Of a stretch of 22,740 nucleotides of DNA, positions 1 through 7,436 are shown piece after piece (position 1 is the stretch's first letter; each line of letters begins with the position of its first letter). The translations under genes and the position numbers were made by a program. Under the pieces are notes generated by a model. The model did no database searches and was not told the origin of the DNA. It worked only from the letters and a program-made list of their open reading frames with translations. Origin of the DNA: an uncultured Lachnospiraceae bacterium (lineage in GTDB: Bacteria > Bacillota > Clostridia > Lachnospirales > Lachnospiraceae); contig CAJTLU010000006.1 in assembly GCA_910577175.1 (NCBI GenBank), forward strand, positions 184,240-206,979. Direction: 5' to 3'.

Positions 1-8
1 GCGTTCGC

Positions 9-66
9 CTTGAGGAAAGAACTCTCCCAGCAAATATGCATTTGCTGGGAGAGTTCTTTCCTCAAG
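9..66. repeat. 27-bp perfect inverted repeat (long hairpin)
   Basis: Positions 9-35 are the exact reverse complement of 40-66, leaving a 4-nt loop (ATGC, 36-39). The arms are of mixed composition, and neither strand has a T-run directly after the stem, so it is not a textbook intrinsic terminator. It sits beyond degU and the parS sites at the window edge. It may be a terminator for converging or leftward transcripts, a stable 5' leader structure for a gene to the left, or a protein-binding palindrome; the sequence does not decide. Confidence 0.85.
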
Positions 67-86
67 CTCACTTTGCCTTCACGCTC

Positions 87-115
87 ATTATAACATATAT
101 TTTGCAAAATAGCTA
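87..115 (-). promoter_or_regulatory. Possible leftward promoter beside parS
   Basis: On the minus strand there is a perfect TATAAT (87-92) in an AT-rich stretch. A poor -35 match (TAGCTA, 110-115) stands 17 nt upstream. If active it would start near position 80, transcribe the long hairpin and read leftward out of the window. The parS copy at 123-138 abuts its upstream side. The weak -35 keeps this tentative. Confidence 0.35.
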
Positions 116-122
116 TAGGAAA

Positions 123-138
123 TGTTTCACGTGAAACA
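123..138. promoter_or_regulatory. parS: parS site 1 (ParB-binding centromere site)
   Basis: TGTTTCACGTGAAACA is a perfect 16-bp palindrome and an exact match to the parS consensus TGTTNCACGTGAAACA bound by ParB/Spo0J. ParB loads here, spreads, and recruits SMC to the origin region for chromosome segregation. Its position about 11 kb from the likely oriC fits family expectation. Confidence 0.95.
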
Positions 139-160
139 AATCCATTTTTGGAAATGTTAA

Positions 161-176
161 TGTTCCACGTGAAACA
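161..176. promoter_or_regulatory. parS: parS site 2 (ParB-binding centromere site)
   Basis: TGTTCCACGTGAAACA is the classical Bacillus-type parS sequence, differing from site 1 at one base. It starts 38 bp from the start of site 1 and lies 10 nt beyond the degU stop codon. The pair forms a small origin-proximal centromere cluster. Confidence 0.95.
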
Positions 177-186
177 TTTTATTCCA

Positions 187-843
187 TTATTTCAGCTCTA
201 CAAAGTTATGCTTGATTGCATAGACTGCGGCCTGCGTCCGGTCAGCCACTCCAATTTTCTTAAATATGTTAGAAACATGATTTTTTACCGTTTTCTCACT
301 AATTTTCAACTGGACTGCGATTTCCTTGTTGTAAAGTCCTTCGGCCAAAAAACACAGAACCTCTACTTCTCTTGCCGATAATGTTTTCTCCTTGCTTCGT
401 GCTTCCTGCCTCAATTCTTTTACATATTTTTTTTCCTTTAATAACGGAGTTAAAGAGGCATCAATATAGCTTTCTCCGTTATGAACTGCATAAATCGCAC
501 TTTTTAAAACAGAGGATTCAGAATCCTTTAAAACATAACCTGCAACGCCTATTTCTATTGCGCGCATTAAATATTCTATCTCATTATGGATTGTCAAAAT
601 CAACACCTTTTGCTTATTTCCGGTTTCATGGAGTTTTCCAAGTACATCTAACCCGTTCATTCCCGGCATATTAATATCCAGCAAAACCACATCCGGATGC
701 AATTCCTCTATCAATTCTAAACATTTTTCACCATCACCGGCTTCTCCAGTTACCTTAATATCATTTTCCAATTCTAATAATTGTTTTATTCCTTCACGCA
801 CCATAGAATGGTCATCCGCAAGCAATACACTTATTTTATCCAT
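187..843 (-). CDS. degU: DegU-like response regulator (NarL/LuxR family)
   Basis: A 218-residue cytoplasmic response regulator that should be phosphorylated by the kinase encoded just upstream and then control transcription. The receiver domain occupies about residues 4-120, with acidic pair D10/D11, phospho-acceptor D56 (LLDINMPG), T84 and K106. The C-terminal LuxR-type helix-turn-helix (about 155-213) contains SEKTVKNHVSNIFKK and ends in a DegU-like AIKHNFVELK tail. The ATG lies inside the last codons of the kinase gene (shared ATGGATAA, 8-nt overlap), which suggests translational coupling. The DegU-type assignment is good; calling it the true orthologue, and naming target genes, would be inference. 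Alternatives are other NarL-type regulators. parS site 2 lies 10 nt after the stop. Confidence 0.85.
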   Translation of the reverse strand: MDKISVLLADDHSMVREGIKQLLELENDIKVTGEAGDGEKCLELIEELHPDVVLLDINMPGMNGLDVLGKLHETGNKQKVLILTIHNEIEYLMRAIEIGVAGYVLKDSESSVLKSAIYAVHNGESYIDASLTPLLKEKKYVKELRQEARSKEKTLSAREVEVLCFLAEGLYNKEIAVQLKISEKTVKNHVSNIFKKIGVADRTQAAVYAIKHNFVELK

Positions 844-1906
844 TCTTTTCCTCCTTCTCTGTTTTTAGCGGAAGCTCTATTACAACTGTTGTTCCTCCGC
901 TGATGACCGATTCAATTGAAATTGTTCCTCCAAGCAGGGCAATACGCTCCTGCATCATAGAAATCCCAAATCCATACGGCTCATCCTTTACAGACGATTT
1001 TAATTGTGTCTCAGCATCAAAGCCGACTCCGTTATCCTTTATTTTTAGAATCGCTTTTTCCTGTTCATAAGAAATCAAAATATCAATTTCAGATGCCCTT
1101 GCATGTTTTATCACATTGCTGCATGCTTCCTGAAGAATCCGATAAAGAGTTACTTTCCATATCGGAAGTAGATTTGCCGGTTCTTCCGAACCCTCCTGAA
1201 AGGTTACCTTAATGTCATAACTTTTTTGCAATTTCAAGCAGTAAGCATCAATCGTAACTGCCAGACCAAGATTGTTCAAAGACATCGGACGGAGATCATA
1301 AATAATTTCCCTCATTTCATTTATAATTGTCTTTATCGTTTCAATCATTGTCTGGAGTTCCAGCTTTACCCGTACTGTATCAATATCCAGCAGCTTCATG
1401 CAAAATTCTGTTTTGTGTACCAGACTTGTCAGACTCTGTACGGAGGAATCATGCAAATCCATCGCAATCCGGTTACGGTCATATTCCTGTGTTTCTAAAA
1501 TGTGCAGCCCCTTTGTATCCTCTTCGGCATTTACAGAAGTGGTTGCGGAAGTTTCTGGTATTTTACAGACTACATTCTTTAAATATTGTAATTGTTCCTT
1601 ACGGGATTTATATTGTTCCAGCTTCTCCTTTAACCCTGGAAGCTTTTCCCTCACTCCCTCCGCCTCCCGGAGCAAGGTTCTTTTTTCTTCTCCTTCTTCA
1701 TACACACCAACCGGTGAAAAAAAGTTAATATTACTATCCTGCTTTTGCTCCAGCTTCTGCAAGGAATAATCAACTTCACGTATTTTTTGCTCTGTTCCTT
1801 GGATTTCCTCTATTATTTTTGTAAGCTGTGCTTCGTTCTCTGTCTCTAATGTATCCAAAAAACAAACTGTTTCTTCGATAGTAAAGTTTTTCTCTTCCCT
1901 CATCAT
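836..1906 (-). CDS. degS: DegS-like cytoplasmic sensor histidine kinase
   Basis: A soluble histidine kinase expected to phosphorylate the adjacent DegU-like regulator. No membrane segment is visible. The N-terminal ~115 residues are charged and heptad-like, suggesting a coiled-coil sensor as in DegS. The HisKA_3 dimerisation helix carries the phospho-acceptor in AMDLHDSSVQSL (H154, counted from a GTG at 1912). The HATPase region has an N-box (EACSNVIKHARA, N266), a G1 box DNGVGF (293-298) and a G2 box GFGISMMQER (from 314). AGGAGG (1912-1917) lies 5 nt before the ATG at 1906 and 8 nt before that at 1903. The GTG at 1912 overlaps the ribosome binding site, so a start at 1906 or 1903 is preferred. 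The gene is 48 nt after the acetyltransferase gene, with no clear terminator between. Confidence 0.85.
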   Translation of the reverse strand: MMREEKNFTIEETVCFLDTLETENEAQLTKIIEEIQGTEQKIREVDYSLQKLEQKQDSNINFFSPVGVYEEGEEKRTLLREAEGVREKLPGLKEKLEQYKSRKEQLQYLKNVVCKIPETSATTSVNAEEDTKGLHILETQEYDRNRIAMDLHDSSVQSLTSLVHKTEFCMKLLDIDTVRVKLELQTMIETIKTIINEMREIIYDLRPMSLNNLGLAVTIDAYCLKLQKSYDIKVTFQEGSEEPANLLPIWKVTLYRILQEACSNVIKHARASEIDILISYEQEKAILKIKDNGVGFDAETQLKSSVKDEPYGFGISMMQERIALLGGTISIESVISGGTTVVIELPLKTEKEEKNG

Positions 1907-1954
1907 GGGCACCTCCTATGTGCTAGGTTTTAAAATGCCTTCCGCAGTTTTAAA

Positions 1955-2431
1955 CTACGAAGTATGATTCTGACAGGCCCTGCAAATACTGTTCTGCCTG
2001 ATTTCTAATACTGTATGCTCTACGCCCGCTTCCATATAAGTTTCACCAGTTGGACGGAATCCTATCTTTTCATAAAATTTTACCGCATGAGGCTGCGAGC
2101 CTAGTATCACCCGGTCGGCTCCCATCATCAACGCCTTATCCACAAGCATCCGGACAAGAAAATCTCCAAAACCTTTTCCCCGTTCTTCTTTCTTTACAGC
2201 AATCCGTCCGATTTTATAATCTTCTCCTGCTTCAACCTTATAAAGCCTGCCCGCGGCAATTGGTATTGTCCTGTCACTATCCTTATATACTACTGCATGT
2301 ATTGCTGTCTCGTCCATATCGTCAAAAACAATATTCTTTGAAAAACCAAACTCGGTCACAAATACTTCTTCCCAGATTGGTGCAATTTCCTCCATATGGT
2401 CTAAACCTAAATAATATTTTCCACAAATCAT
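1955..2431 (-). CDS. GNAT-family N-acetyltransferase
   Basis: A 158-residue protein that probably transfers an acetyl group from acetyl-CoA to an unknown amine; the substrate cannot be read from sequence. The acetyl-CoA pyrophosphate loop is visible as RGKGFG (residues 84-89) after the beta strand IGRIAVKK. The typical C-terminal GNAT motif AVKFYEKIGF lies at 116-125. The fold resembles the small ElaA/YjcF-like group. AAAGGA precedes the ATG by 8 nt. The gene starts 16 nt after rsmG, so it is probably co-transcribed with mnmE-mnmG-rsmG. The tail ICRACQNHTS has two cysteines and is not part of the usual domain. A perfect TTATCCACA (2136-2144) occurs inside the coding sequence. Confidence 0.8.
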   Translation of the reverse strand: MICGKYYLGLDHMEEIAPIWEEVFVTEFGFSKNIVFDDMDETAIHAVVYKDSDRTIPIAAGRLYKVEAGEDYKIGRIAVKKEERGKGFGDFLVRMLVDKALMMGADRVILGSQPHAVKFYEKIGFRPTGETYMEAGVEHTVLEIRQNSICRACQNHTS

Positions 2432-2447
2432 GTTTTATTCCTTTCTA

Positions 2448-3164
2448 TTACAGTGGCTGTTTCAACGGTTTTCCCTGTCCCCGCGGATATTTTTCTGGCG
2501 TCTTCCCTGTTTTTTTAATGAGGACAAACGTCCGTGCAATTTCTGTATCCGGCAGGCAGCCCTGCTCTGCTTTTATCAGCTTTCCTCTCAAGAGCTTAAT
2601 TGCATTTTCTGCTTCTTCGCATTCTTCCTTACAATCTCCGGCTTTATATGAAATAAACATTCCATCCGGCTTTACAAAGGGAAGACAAAACTCGGACAAA
2701 GAAGCAAGCCTTGCTACCGCCCTGGAAACACAGTAATCAAACTGTTCTCTGTACTCTTCCTTACGCGCTGCTTCCTCTGCTCTTGCATGTACCGCGGTTA
2801 CATTTTTTAAACCGAGCAGTCCGATTAACCGATTTAAAAAAGAAACTCTTTTGTTTAAGGAATCCATCAATACAAACTCTGTTTCCGGAAAAGCTATTTT
2901 TAACGGTATTCCCGGAAAACCCGCTCCCGTACCAAGGTCTAAGAGCTTCTTCCCGTTCAGATTTTTTATGCTGCCTGCCAGAAACAGACTGTCCAGAAAA
3001 TGCTTGCAAAGAACTTCCTCATATTCCGTAATTGCGGTCAGATTCATCACCTGATTCTGCTCTATCAGATAATCATAATAGGCTTCAAACTGCTCCTGCT
3101 TTTCTTTATCTAATACGATTCCAAGCTTCTCTGCACCTGACAAAAGTATTGTATTATCCCGCAT
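2448..3164 (-). CDS. rsmG: 16S rRNA (guanine527-N7)-methyltransferase RsmG (GidB)
   Basis: Transfers a methyl group from SAM to N7 of G527 in 16S rRNA (E. coli numbering). Loss of family members causes low-level streptomycin resistance. The 238-residue length is normal. Family motifs are VMNLTAI (39-45), KHFLDS (54-59), the SAM-binding loop LDLGTGAGFPGI (75-86), acidic D101 in FVLMDSLNKR, and VSRAVA further on. AAGGAGG stands just before the ATG. The gene follows mnmG by 53 nt, the conserved gidA-gidB order of origin regions. The lysine/glycine-rich end (KTGKTPEKYPRGQGKP) is typical of the family. Confidence 0.95.
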   Translation of the reverse strand: MRDNTILLSGAEKLGIVLDKEKQEQFEAYYDYLIEQNQVMNLTAITEYEEVLCKHFLDSLFLAGSIKNLNGKKLLDLGTGAGFPGIPLKIAFPETEFVLMDSLNKRVSFLNRLIGLLGLKNVTAVHARAEEAARKEEYREQFDYCVSRAVARLASLSEFCLPFVKPDGMFISYKAGDCKEECEEAENAIKLLRGKLIKAEQGCLPDTEIARTFVLIKKTGKTPEKYPRGQGKPLKQPL

Positions 3165-3217
3165 ACTTCCTCCTTATACCGGATGCACAGCAAAAGCACC
3201 CTTTCTGTAACATGAAA

Positions 3218-5089
3218 TTATCCTCTCGCCAGATAGACCAACAGTACTGAAATATCTGCCGGGGAAACGCCGGAAATTCTAGAGGCCTGTCCCACATTTT
3301 CCGGACGTACCTGCTTTAACTTCTGTCTTGCCTCAATTCGGAGAGATGGTATTTTGTCATAATCTGTAGAAACCGGTATTTTTTTGTGTTCCATCTTTTT
3401 AAACTGTGCCACCTGGCTCATCTGACGCTTGATATATCCCTCATATTTTAATTCGATTTCCACCTGCTCCGTTACCTCCGCAGAAAGCGCCGGGCGGTTC
3501 TTGTCAATTGGCTTAAGGGCGTCATAGGAAAGCTCTGGTCTTGTAATCAGTTCCGCCAGAGTTACTCCGGATTTTAACGGCGTACTTTTTAAAGAAGCCA
3601 GAAGCTCTTGTACTTGTGCAGTAGCACCAATTGTCTGTGCCTTTGCGCGAGCAAGCTCCTTCTCAATGCTTTCCCGTTTCTGTTCTAGTCTGCGGTATCG
3701 CTCCTCGTCAATCAGACCTACCTCATAGCCATACCTTGTCAAACGCAAATCAGCATTATCCTGCCGCAAAATCAGACGATACTCTGCACGGGATGTCATC
3801 ATACGGTACGGTTCATGGGTCTCTTTTGTTACTAAATCGTCAATCAGAACTCCGATATACGCTTCCGAACGATCCAGAATAAGCGGTTCTCTTCCCTGCA
3901 GCTTCCTTGCTGCATTAATTCCTGCAATCAGCCCCTGTGCTGCAGCTTCTTCATAGCCGGAGCTGCCGTTAAACTGCCCTCCGCTGAACAAACCGCTTAT
4001 TGCTTTAAACTCAAGACTTGCCTTTAATTGCATCGGATTGATACAATCATATTCTATTGCATAGGCATTTTTTACAATTTTTGCATGTTCCATTCCCTTA
4101 ACGGAACGGTACATTGCAAGCTGGACATCCTCTGGCAGAGAACTGGACATTCCTGCAATATACATTTCATTCGTATAATTGCCTTCCGGCTCAATAAAAA
4201 TCTGATGTCTGTCCTTATCTGAAAACTTCATTACCTTATCCTCAATGGAAGGACAATACCGGGGACCGGTTCCATGAATTACTCCGGAATACAGAGGAGA
4301 ACGGTCAATGTTCTTTTTAATAATATCATGTGTTTCCTCATTTGTATAGGCAAGCCAGCAAGAAACTTGTGGTTTTGTTAAAGTTTCCGGGTCCGTTGTA
4401 AAGGAAAACGGTACTACCGTTTCATCACCAAACTGCTCCTCCATTACGGAAAAATCAATCGAACGCCGGTCAATACGCGCCGGAGTACCCGTCTTAAAGC
4501 GATACATCTCAATTCCGTGCGCAAGCAGACTTTCCGTCAGATGATTTGCCGCAGGCAGGCCGTTCGGACCAGTATTCTGGCTTACTTCACCGCAAATACA
4601 GCGCGCTTTTAAATAAACACCGGTGCAAAGCACTGCTGCCCGGCAGGAATACACAGCACCTGATACGGTCTTTAGCCCTGTAATGCGGCCATCCTCAGTT
4701 ATAATTTCAGAAACCTCTGCCTGCCGGATGGTCAGATTGTCCGTATTTTCTAAAACTCTCCGCATTTCATTCGAATAGTCCTGCTTATCCGCCTGTGCGC
4801 GGAGGGAATGTACCGCAGGCCCTTTGGAACGGTTCAACATTTTAGACTGGATATAGGTCTTATCAATGTTTTTTCCCATTTCACCCCCAAGGGCATCGAT
4901 TTCTCTTACAAGATGACCCTTTGAAGTACCTCCGATATTCGGATTACACGGCATCAGTGCAATGCTGTCTGTACTGACCGTAAACAAAATCGTATTTAAG
5001 GATAATCTGGCACAGGCAAGCGCCGCTTCGCAACCCGCATGCCCTGCGCCGACTACCGCAACATCATAGCTTTCACAATTATATTCCAT
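3218..5089 (-). CDS. mnmG: tRNA uridine-5-carboxymethylaminomethyl modification enzyme MnmG (GidA)
   Basis: The FAD-dependent partner of MnmE; together they install the (carboxymethyl)aminomethyl group on wobble U34 of certain tRNAs. From the chosen start the protein has 623 residues, the usual length. The N-terminal dinucleotide fold has VGAGHAGCEAA (13-23). Further family signatures are CNPNIGGTSKGHLVREID, FKTGTPARID, GPRYCPSIEDKVMKF, IFIEPEG and the C-terminal tRNA-binding part with LRIEARQKL. The start at 5089 (MEYNCESYDV) is preferred because GGGGAG lies 6 nt upstream. An in-frame ATG at 5131 would overlap the mnmE end and lacks support. The gap from mnmE is 19 nt. Confidence 0.96.
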   Translation of the reverse strand: MEYNCESYDVAVVGAGHAGCEAALACARLSLNTILFTVSTDSIALMPCNPNIGGTSKGHLVREIDALGGEMGKNIDKTYIQSKMLNRSKGPAVHSLRAQADKQDYSNEMRRVLENTDNLTIRQAEVSEIITEDGRITGLKTVSGAVYSCRAAVLCTGVYLKARCICGEVSQNTGPNGLPAANHLTESLLAHGIEMYRFKTGTPARIDRRSIDFSVMEEQFGDETVVPFSFTTDPETLTKPQVSCWLAYTNEETHDIIKKNIDRSPLYSGVIHGTGPRYCPSIEDKVMKFSDKDRHQIFIEPEGNYTNEMYIAGMSSSLPEDVQLAMYRSVKGMEHAKIVKNAYAIEYDCINPMQLKASLEFKAISGLFSGGQFNGSSGYEEAAAQGLIAGINAARKLQGREPLILDRSEAYIGVLIDDLVTKETHEPYRMMTSRAEYRLILRQDNADLRLTRYGYEVGLIDEERYRRLEQKRESIEKELARAKAQTIGATAQVQELLASLKSTPLKSGVTLAELITRPELSYDALKPIDKNRPALSAEVTEQVEIELKYEGYIKRQMSQVAQFKKMEHKKIPVSTDYDKIPSLRIEARQKLKQVRPENVGQASRISGVSPADISVLLVYLARG

Positions 5090-5108
5090 AGGTTTCTCCC
5101 CGACTTTT

Positions 5109-6479
5109 TTACTTACCCATACAAAATTCACGAAATATGGTATTTACCAAATCCTCATCCACAGATTCCCCGGTGATTTCACCGAGACTTTCATATCCCT
5201 GCATTAAATCAATAGAATAAAAATCCTCTGGAAGTCCCGCCTCTATACTCTGTAAAACCTGACCGGCTGCTTCATAGGCACTCTGCAATGCCTGCTTCTG
5301 CCGCTCTCCTGTAATGTAAAGCTCTTCATTATAGGAAAGCTCATTTTGAAAAAACATCTGCTCGATTGTATCGTAAAGCTCTTCCAGACCCTCTTCATTT
5401 TTTGCAGAAATACAGAGCACCTTCTGTCCCGTCAGCTTTTCTAAGGCAGAAGTATCCGGCATCTCGCATAAATCTATTTTATTTAACAGTATAATTGACT
5501 TTTTCCGCGCAATCAGGGAAATAAGTTCTTTCTCTTCCTCCAAAACCTGTTCTGTGGCATCTGCAAGATAAAGAATTAAATCTGCATCCTCTGCTGCCTT
5601 TTTTGCCTTTTCCACTCCTATTTTCTCTACAATATCCTCCGTAGAACGGATACCCGCGGTATCAATTAAAGAAAGTGCAATTCCGCGTATCGTAACGGTT
5701 TCCTCTATCGTATCCCTTGTCGTTCCCGCAATATCCGTTACAATCGCACGTTCCTCTCCCGCAAGCAGATTTAAAAGAGAAGACTTCCCTACGTTCGGTT
5801 TTCCCAAAATTACAGTACGGATTCCTTCCCGGAGCATTCTTCCGTTTTCTGCAGAATCAATCAATTTCTTTAAACGCTCCCTGATTTTTATTATACTTTC
5901 TTTTAACTCATTTGTAAAACCATCCAGTGAAATATGTTCCGGATCGTCCAGTGCTGCTTCAATGAACGCAGTATGATGTATCATAACTTCTCTTAAATCA
6001 GAAATTTCCTTTAATACTCTACCCTGTAACTGTGCCATGGAATTTTTTAAAGCCAGGTCACTTTTTGCACGGATTACCTCCATCACTGCCTCTGCCTTTG
6101 ATAAATCAATTCTGCCATTTAGAAAAGCCCTCTTTGTAAACTCTCCTGCCTCTGCAAGACGGACTCCCTGCTTTAATACAGTTTCCAGCACTTTTTTTGT
6201 TACAAGACTTCCACCATGACAGTTAATCTCTGCTACATGCTCGGCTGTATAGGTATGAGGAGCACGCATCACAGAAACGAGAACCTCGTCAATGATTTCC
6301 TCACCGTCTTTGATAAATCCATAATGAATGGTATGCGTTTTTTGTGCAGACAGTTTTTTTTCCGTATTTCTTGCAGAAAAAATTTTATCCATTACTTCAA
6401 AGGTCTCCGGTCCGCTCACCCGGATAATACTGATACCCGAATTACTTAATCCGGTTGAAATCGCAGCAATTGTATCCAC
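5109..6479 (-). CDS. mnmE: tRNA modification GTPase MnmE (TrmE), GTG start
   Basis: A potassium-dependent, dimerising GTPase that binds a one-carbon folate and works with MnmG on U34 of tRNA. The 456-residue protein has the N-terminal folate-binding domain (TIAAIST near the start, LVSVMRAPHTYT) and a helical domain interrupted by the G domain. GTPase motifs are GKPNVGKS (226-233), GTTRDT (252-257), DTAG (273-276) and NKIDL. The C-terminal CMGK carries the conserved catalytic-type cysteine (C453). The start is GTG, with AAAGGTGG about 7 nt upstream. It is the first gene after the jag terminator, so it probably has its own promoter in 6480-6563, though I could not pick one confidently. Confidence 0.96.
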   Translation of the reverse strand: MDTIAAISTGLSNSGISIIRVSGPETFEVMDKIFSARNTEKKLSAQKTHTIHYGFIKDGEEIIDEVLVSVMRAPHTYTAEHVAEINCHGGSLVTKKVLETVLKQGVRLAEAGEFTKRAFLNGRIDLSKAEAVMEVIRAKSDLALKNSMAQLQGRVLKEISDLREVMIHHTAFIEAALDDPEHISLDGFTNELKESIIKIRERLKKLIDSAENGRMLREGIRTVILGKPNVGKSSLLNLLAGEERAIVTDIAGTTRDTIEETVTIRGIALSLIDTAGIRSTEDIVEKIGVEKAKKAAEDADLILYLADATEQVLEEEKELISLIARKKSIILLNKIDLCEMPDTSALEKLTGQKVLCISAKNEEGLEELYDTIEQMFFQNELSYNEELYITGERQKQALQSAYEAAGQVLQSIEAGLPEDFYSIDLMQGYESLGEITGESVDEDLVNTIFREFCMGK

Positions 6480-6524
6480 CTTTGTTCCACCTTTCCAAAA
6501 TCTCCGCCTGAATAAAAATCATGG

Positions 6525-6571
6525 CTCTTTCTCATATAAGGACAAAGCTTCCTATACTATGAGAAAAAGAG
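6525..6571. repeat. Imperfect inverted repeat overlapping the jag terminator T-tract
   Basis: Positions 6525-6536 pair with 6558-6571 over 12 bp with a 2-nt bulge (6564-6565). The loop of about 21 nt contains AAGCTT. In minus-strand RNA the distal arm is the U-rich tract of the jag terminator, so this hairpin and termination use the same bases. It lies 46 nt before the mnmE start and could be a leader or read-through structure; no function is proven. Confidence 0.5.
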
Positions 6572-6594
6572 GCTGCGCGCTATGCGACAGCCCC
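6564..6594 (-). terminator. Intrinsic terminator after jag
   Basis: On the minus strand a GC-rich stem follows jag by 8 nt. GGCTG/CAGCC (6571-6575 with 6588-6592) extends inward with CGC/GCG around a GCTAT loop and a bulged base at 6587. CTCTTTTTCTC follows. This is a standard rho-independent terminator and separates the rpmH-jag unit from the mnmE unit. Confidence 0.85.
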
Positions 6595-6602
6595 TTATCA
6601 AA

Positions 6603-7409
6603 TTACTCTGCCTGTTCGGTTGCAGTTTCCGTATCCGTAGAAGAAGTCTCTGCCTCTTCAAAAGAAGAGTCACTGCGGTTATATTTACGGTAGCCGTTCT
6701 TATAACCACCCTTTGTGTAGCCGCCGCGGCTGTTACCATAATTCCCTTTCCCATAATATCTTTCATTTCCGAAGTCACGGACACCCTTCTTTAAAGAAAT
6801 GATTACCTTACGATAAGGCTCGTCCCCTTCGCTATGGGTCTCTACATACTTATTGCCCTGTAATACAGAGTGGATAATTCTTCTTTCATAAGGATTCATC
6901 GGCTCTAATGCAACCGGACGTCTGGTTCTCTTTACCTTGTTTGCAATATTCTTTGCAAGGTTTTCAAGCGTTTCCTTTCTTCTTTCACGGTAATTTTCCG
7001 TATCCAGCTTTACCTTAATGTAAGTATCGCTGTCCTTATTTACTACAAGGCTTACAAGGTACTGTAAAGAATCCAGGGTCTGCCCTCTTTTACCGATTAA
7101 CACACCCATATCTCCGCCCGTCAGGTTGATATTCATGGTCTTTTCTGCTTCGTCAAACTGAATTTCTGCCTCTGCATTAACACCCATTGCCTCAAATACT
7201 TTAGAAAGGAAGCTCTCTGCCGGATTCTTCTCCTCTTCCTTCTCTCTTGCACGAATCCTTGCCGGCTTTTTATTCAATCCAAGAAAACCGCTCGACTCCT
7301 TTTCAATTACTTCGTACTCTATATTTTCTGCAGAAGCTCCGAGCTTGATTCCGGCTTCTATTATTGCATCTTCTACCGTTTTTGCGGTAACTTCAATCCA
7401 CTCATTCAT
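6603..7409 (-). CDS. jag: Jag/KhpB RNA-binding protein (SpoIIIJ-associated)
   Basis: A cytoplasmic RNA-binding protein encoded beside yidC in most Bacillota; homologues (KhpB/EloR) bind RNA with KhpA and affect cell elongation. From ATG 7409 (GGAGGT 6 nt upstream) it has 268 residues. The Jag_N domain is at about 1-52, a KH domain has IGKRGQ at 105-110, and an R3H domain has R176-x3-H180 in NPYERRIIHSVL. After residue 210 comes an unusual low-complexity tail: Gly/Tyr/Asn/Arg-rich to about 245 (for example GKGNYGNSRGGY), then a Ser/Thr/Glu-rich acidic end. Most family members stop soon after R3H. The jag stop precedes a terminator; the jag start is 27 nt after yidC. Confidence 0.93.
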   Translation of the reverse strand: MNEWIEVTAKTVEDAIIEAGIKLGASAENIEYEVIEKESSGFLGLNKKPARIRAREKEEEKNPAESFLSKVFEAMGVNAEAEIQFDEAEKTMNINLTGGDMGVLIGKRGQTLDSLQYLVSLVVNKDSDTYIKVKLDTENYRERRKETLENLAKNIANKVKRTRRPVALEPMNPYERRIIHSVLQGNKYVETHSEGDEPYRKVIISLKKGVRDFGNERYYGKGNYGNSRGGYTKGGYKNGYRKYNRSDSSFEEAETSSTDTETATEQAE

Positions 7410-7436
7410 ATCAATACCTCCTAATAAAATCACTTA

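Noticed and set aside
148..381. Plus-strand open frame across the parS sites and the end of degU
   Set aside because: It lies antisense to a well-supported regulator gene, spans the parS sites and has no family features; it is a shadow frame.
1327..1769. Plus-strand frames of more than 120 codons opposite the degS-like gene
   Set aside because: They are antisense to a kinase with complete motifs, are rich in Ser/Cys/Phe/Pro as expected for complement-strand shadows, and lack ribosome binding sites.
2050..2736. A 228-codon plus-strand frame opposite the GNAT and rsmG genes
   Set aside because: It spans two real genes on the other strand and their spacer, and its composition is typical of an antisense shadow.
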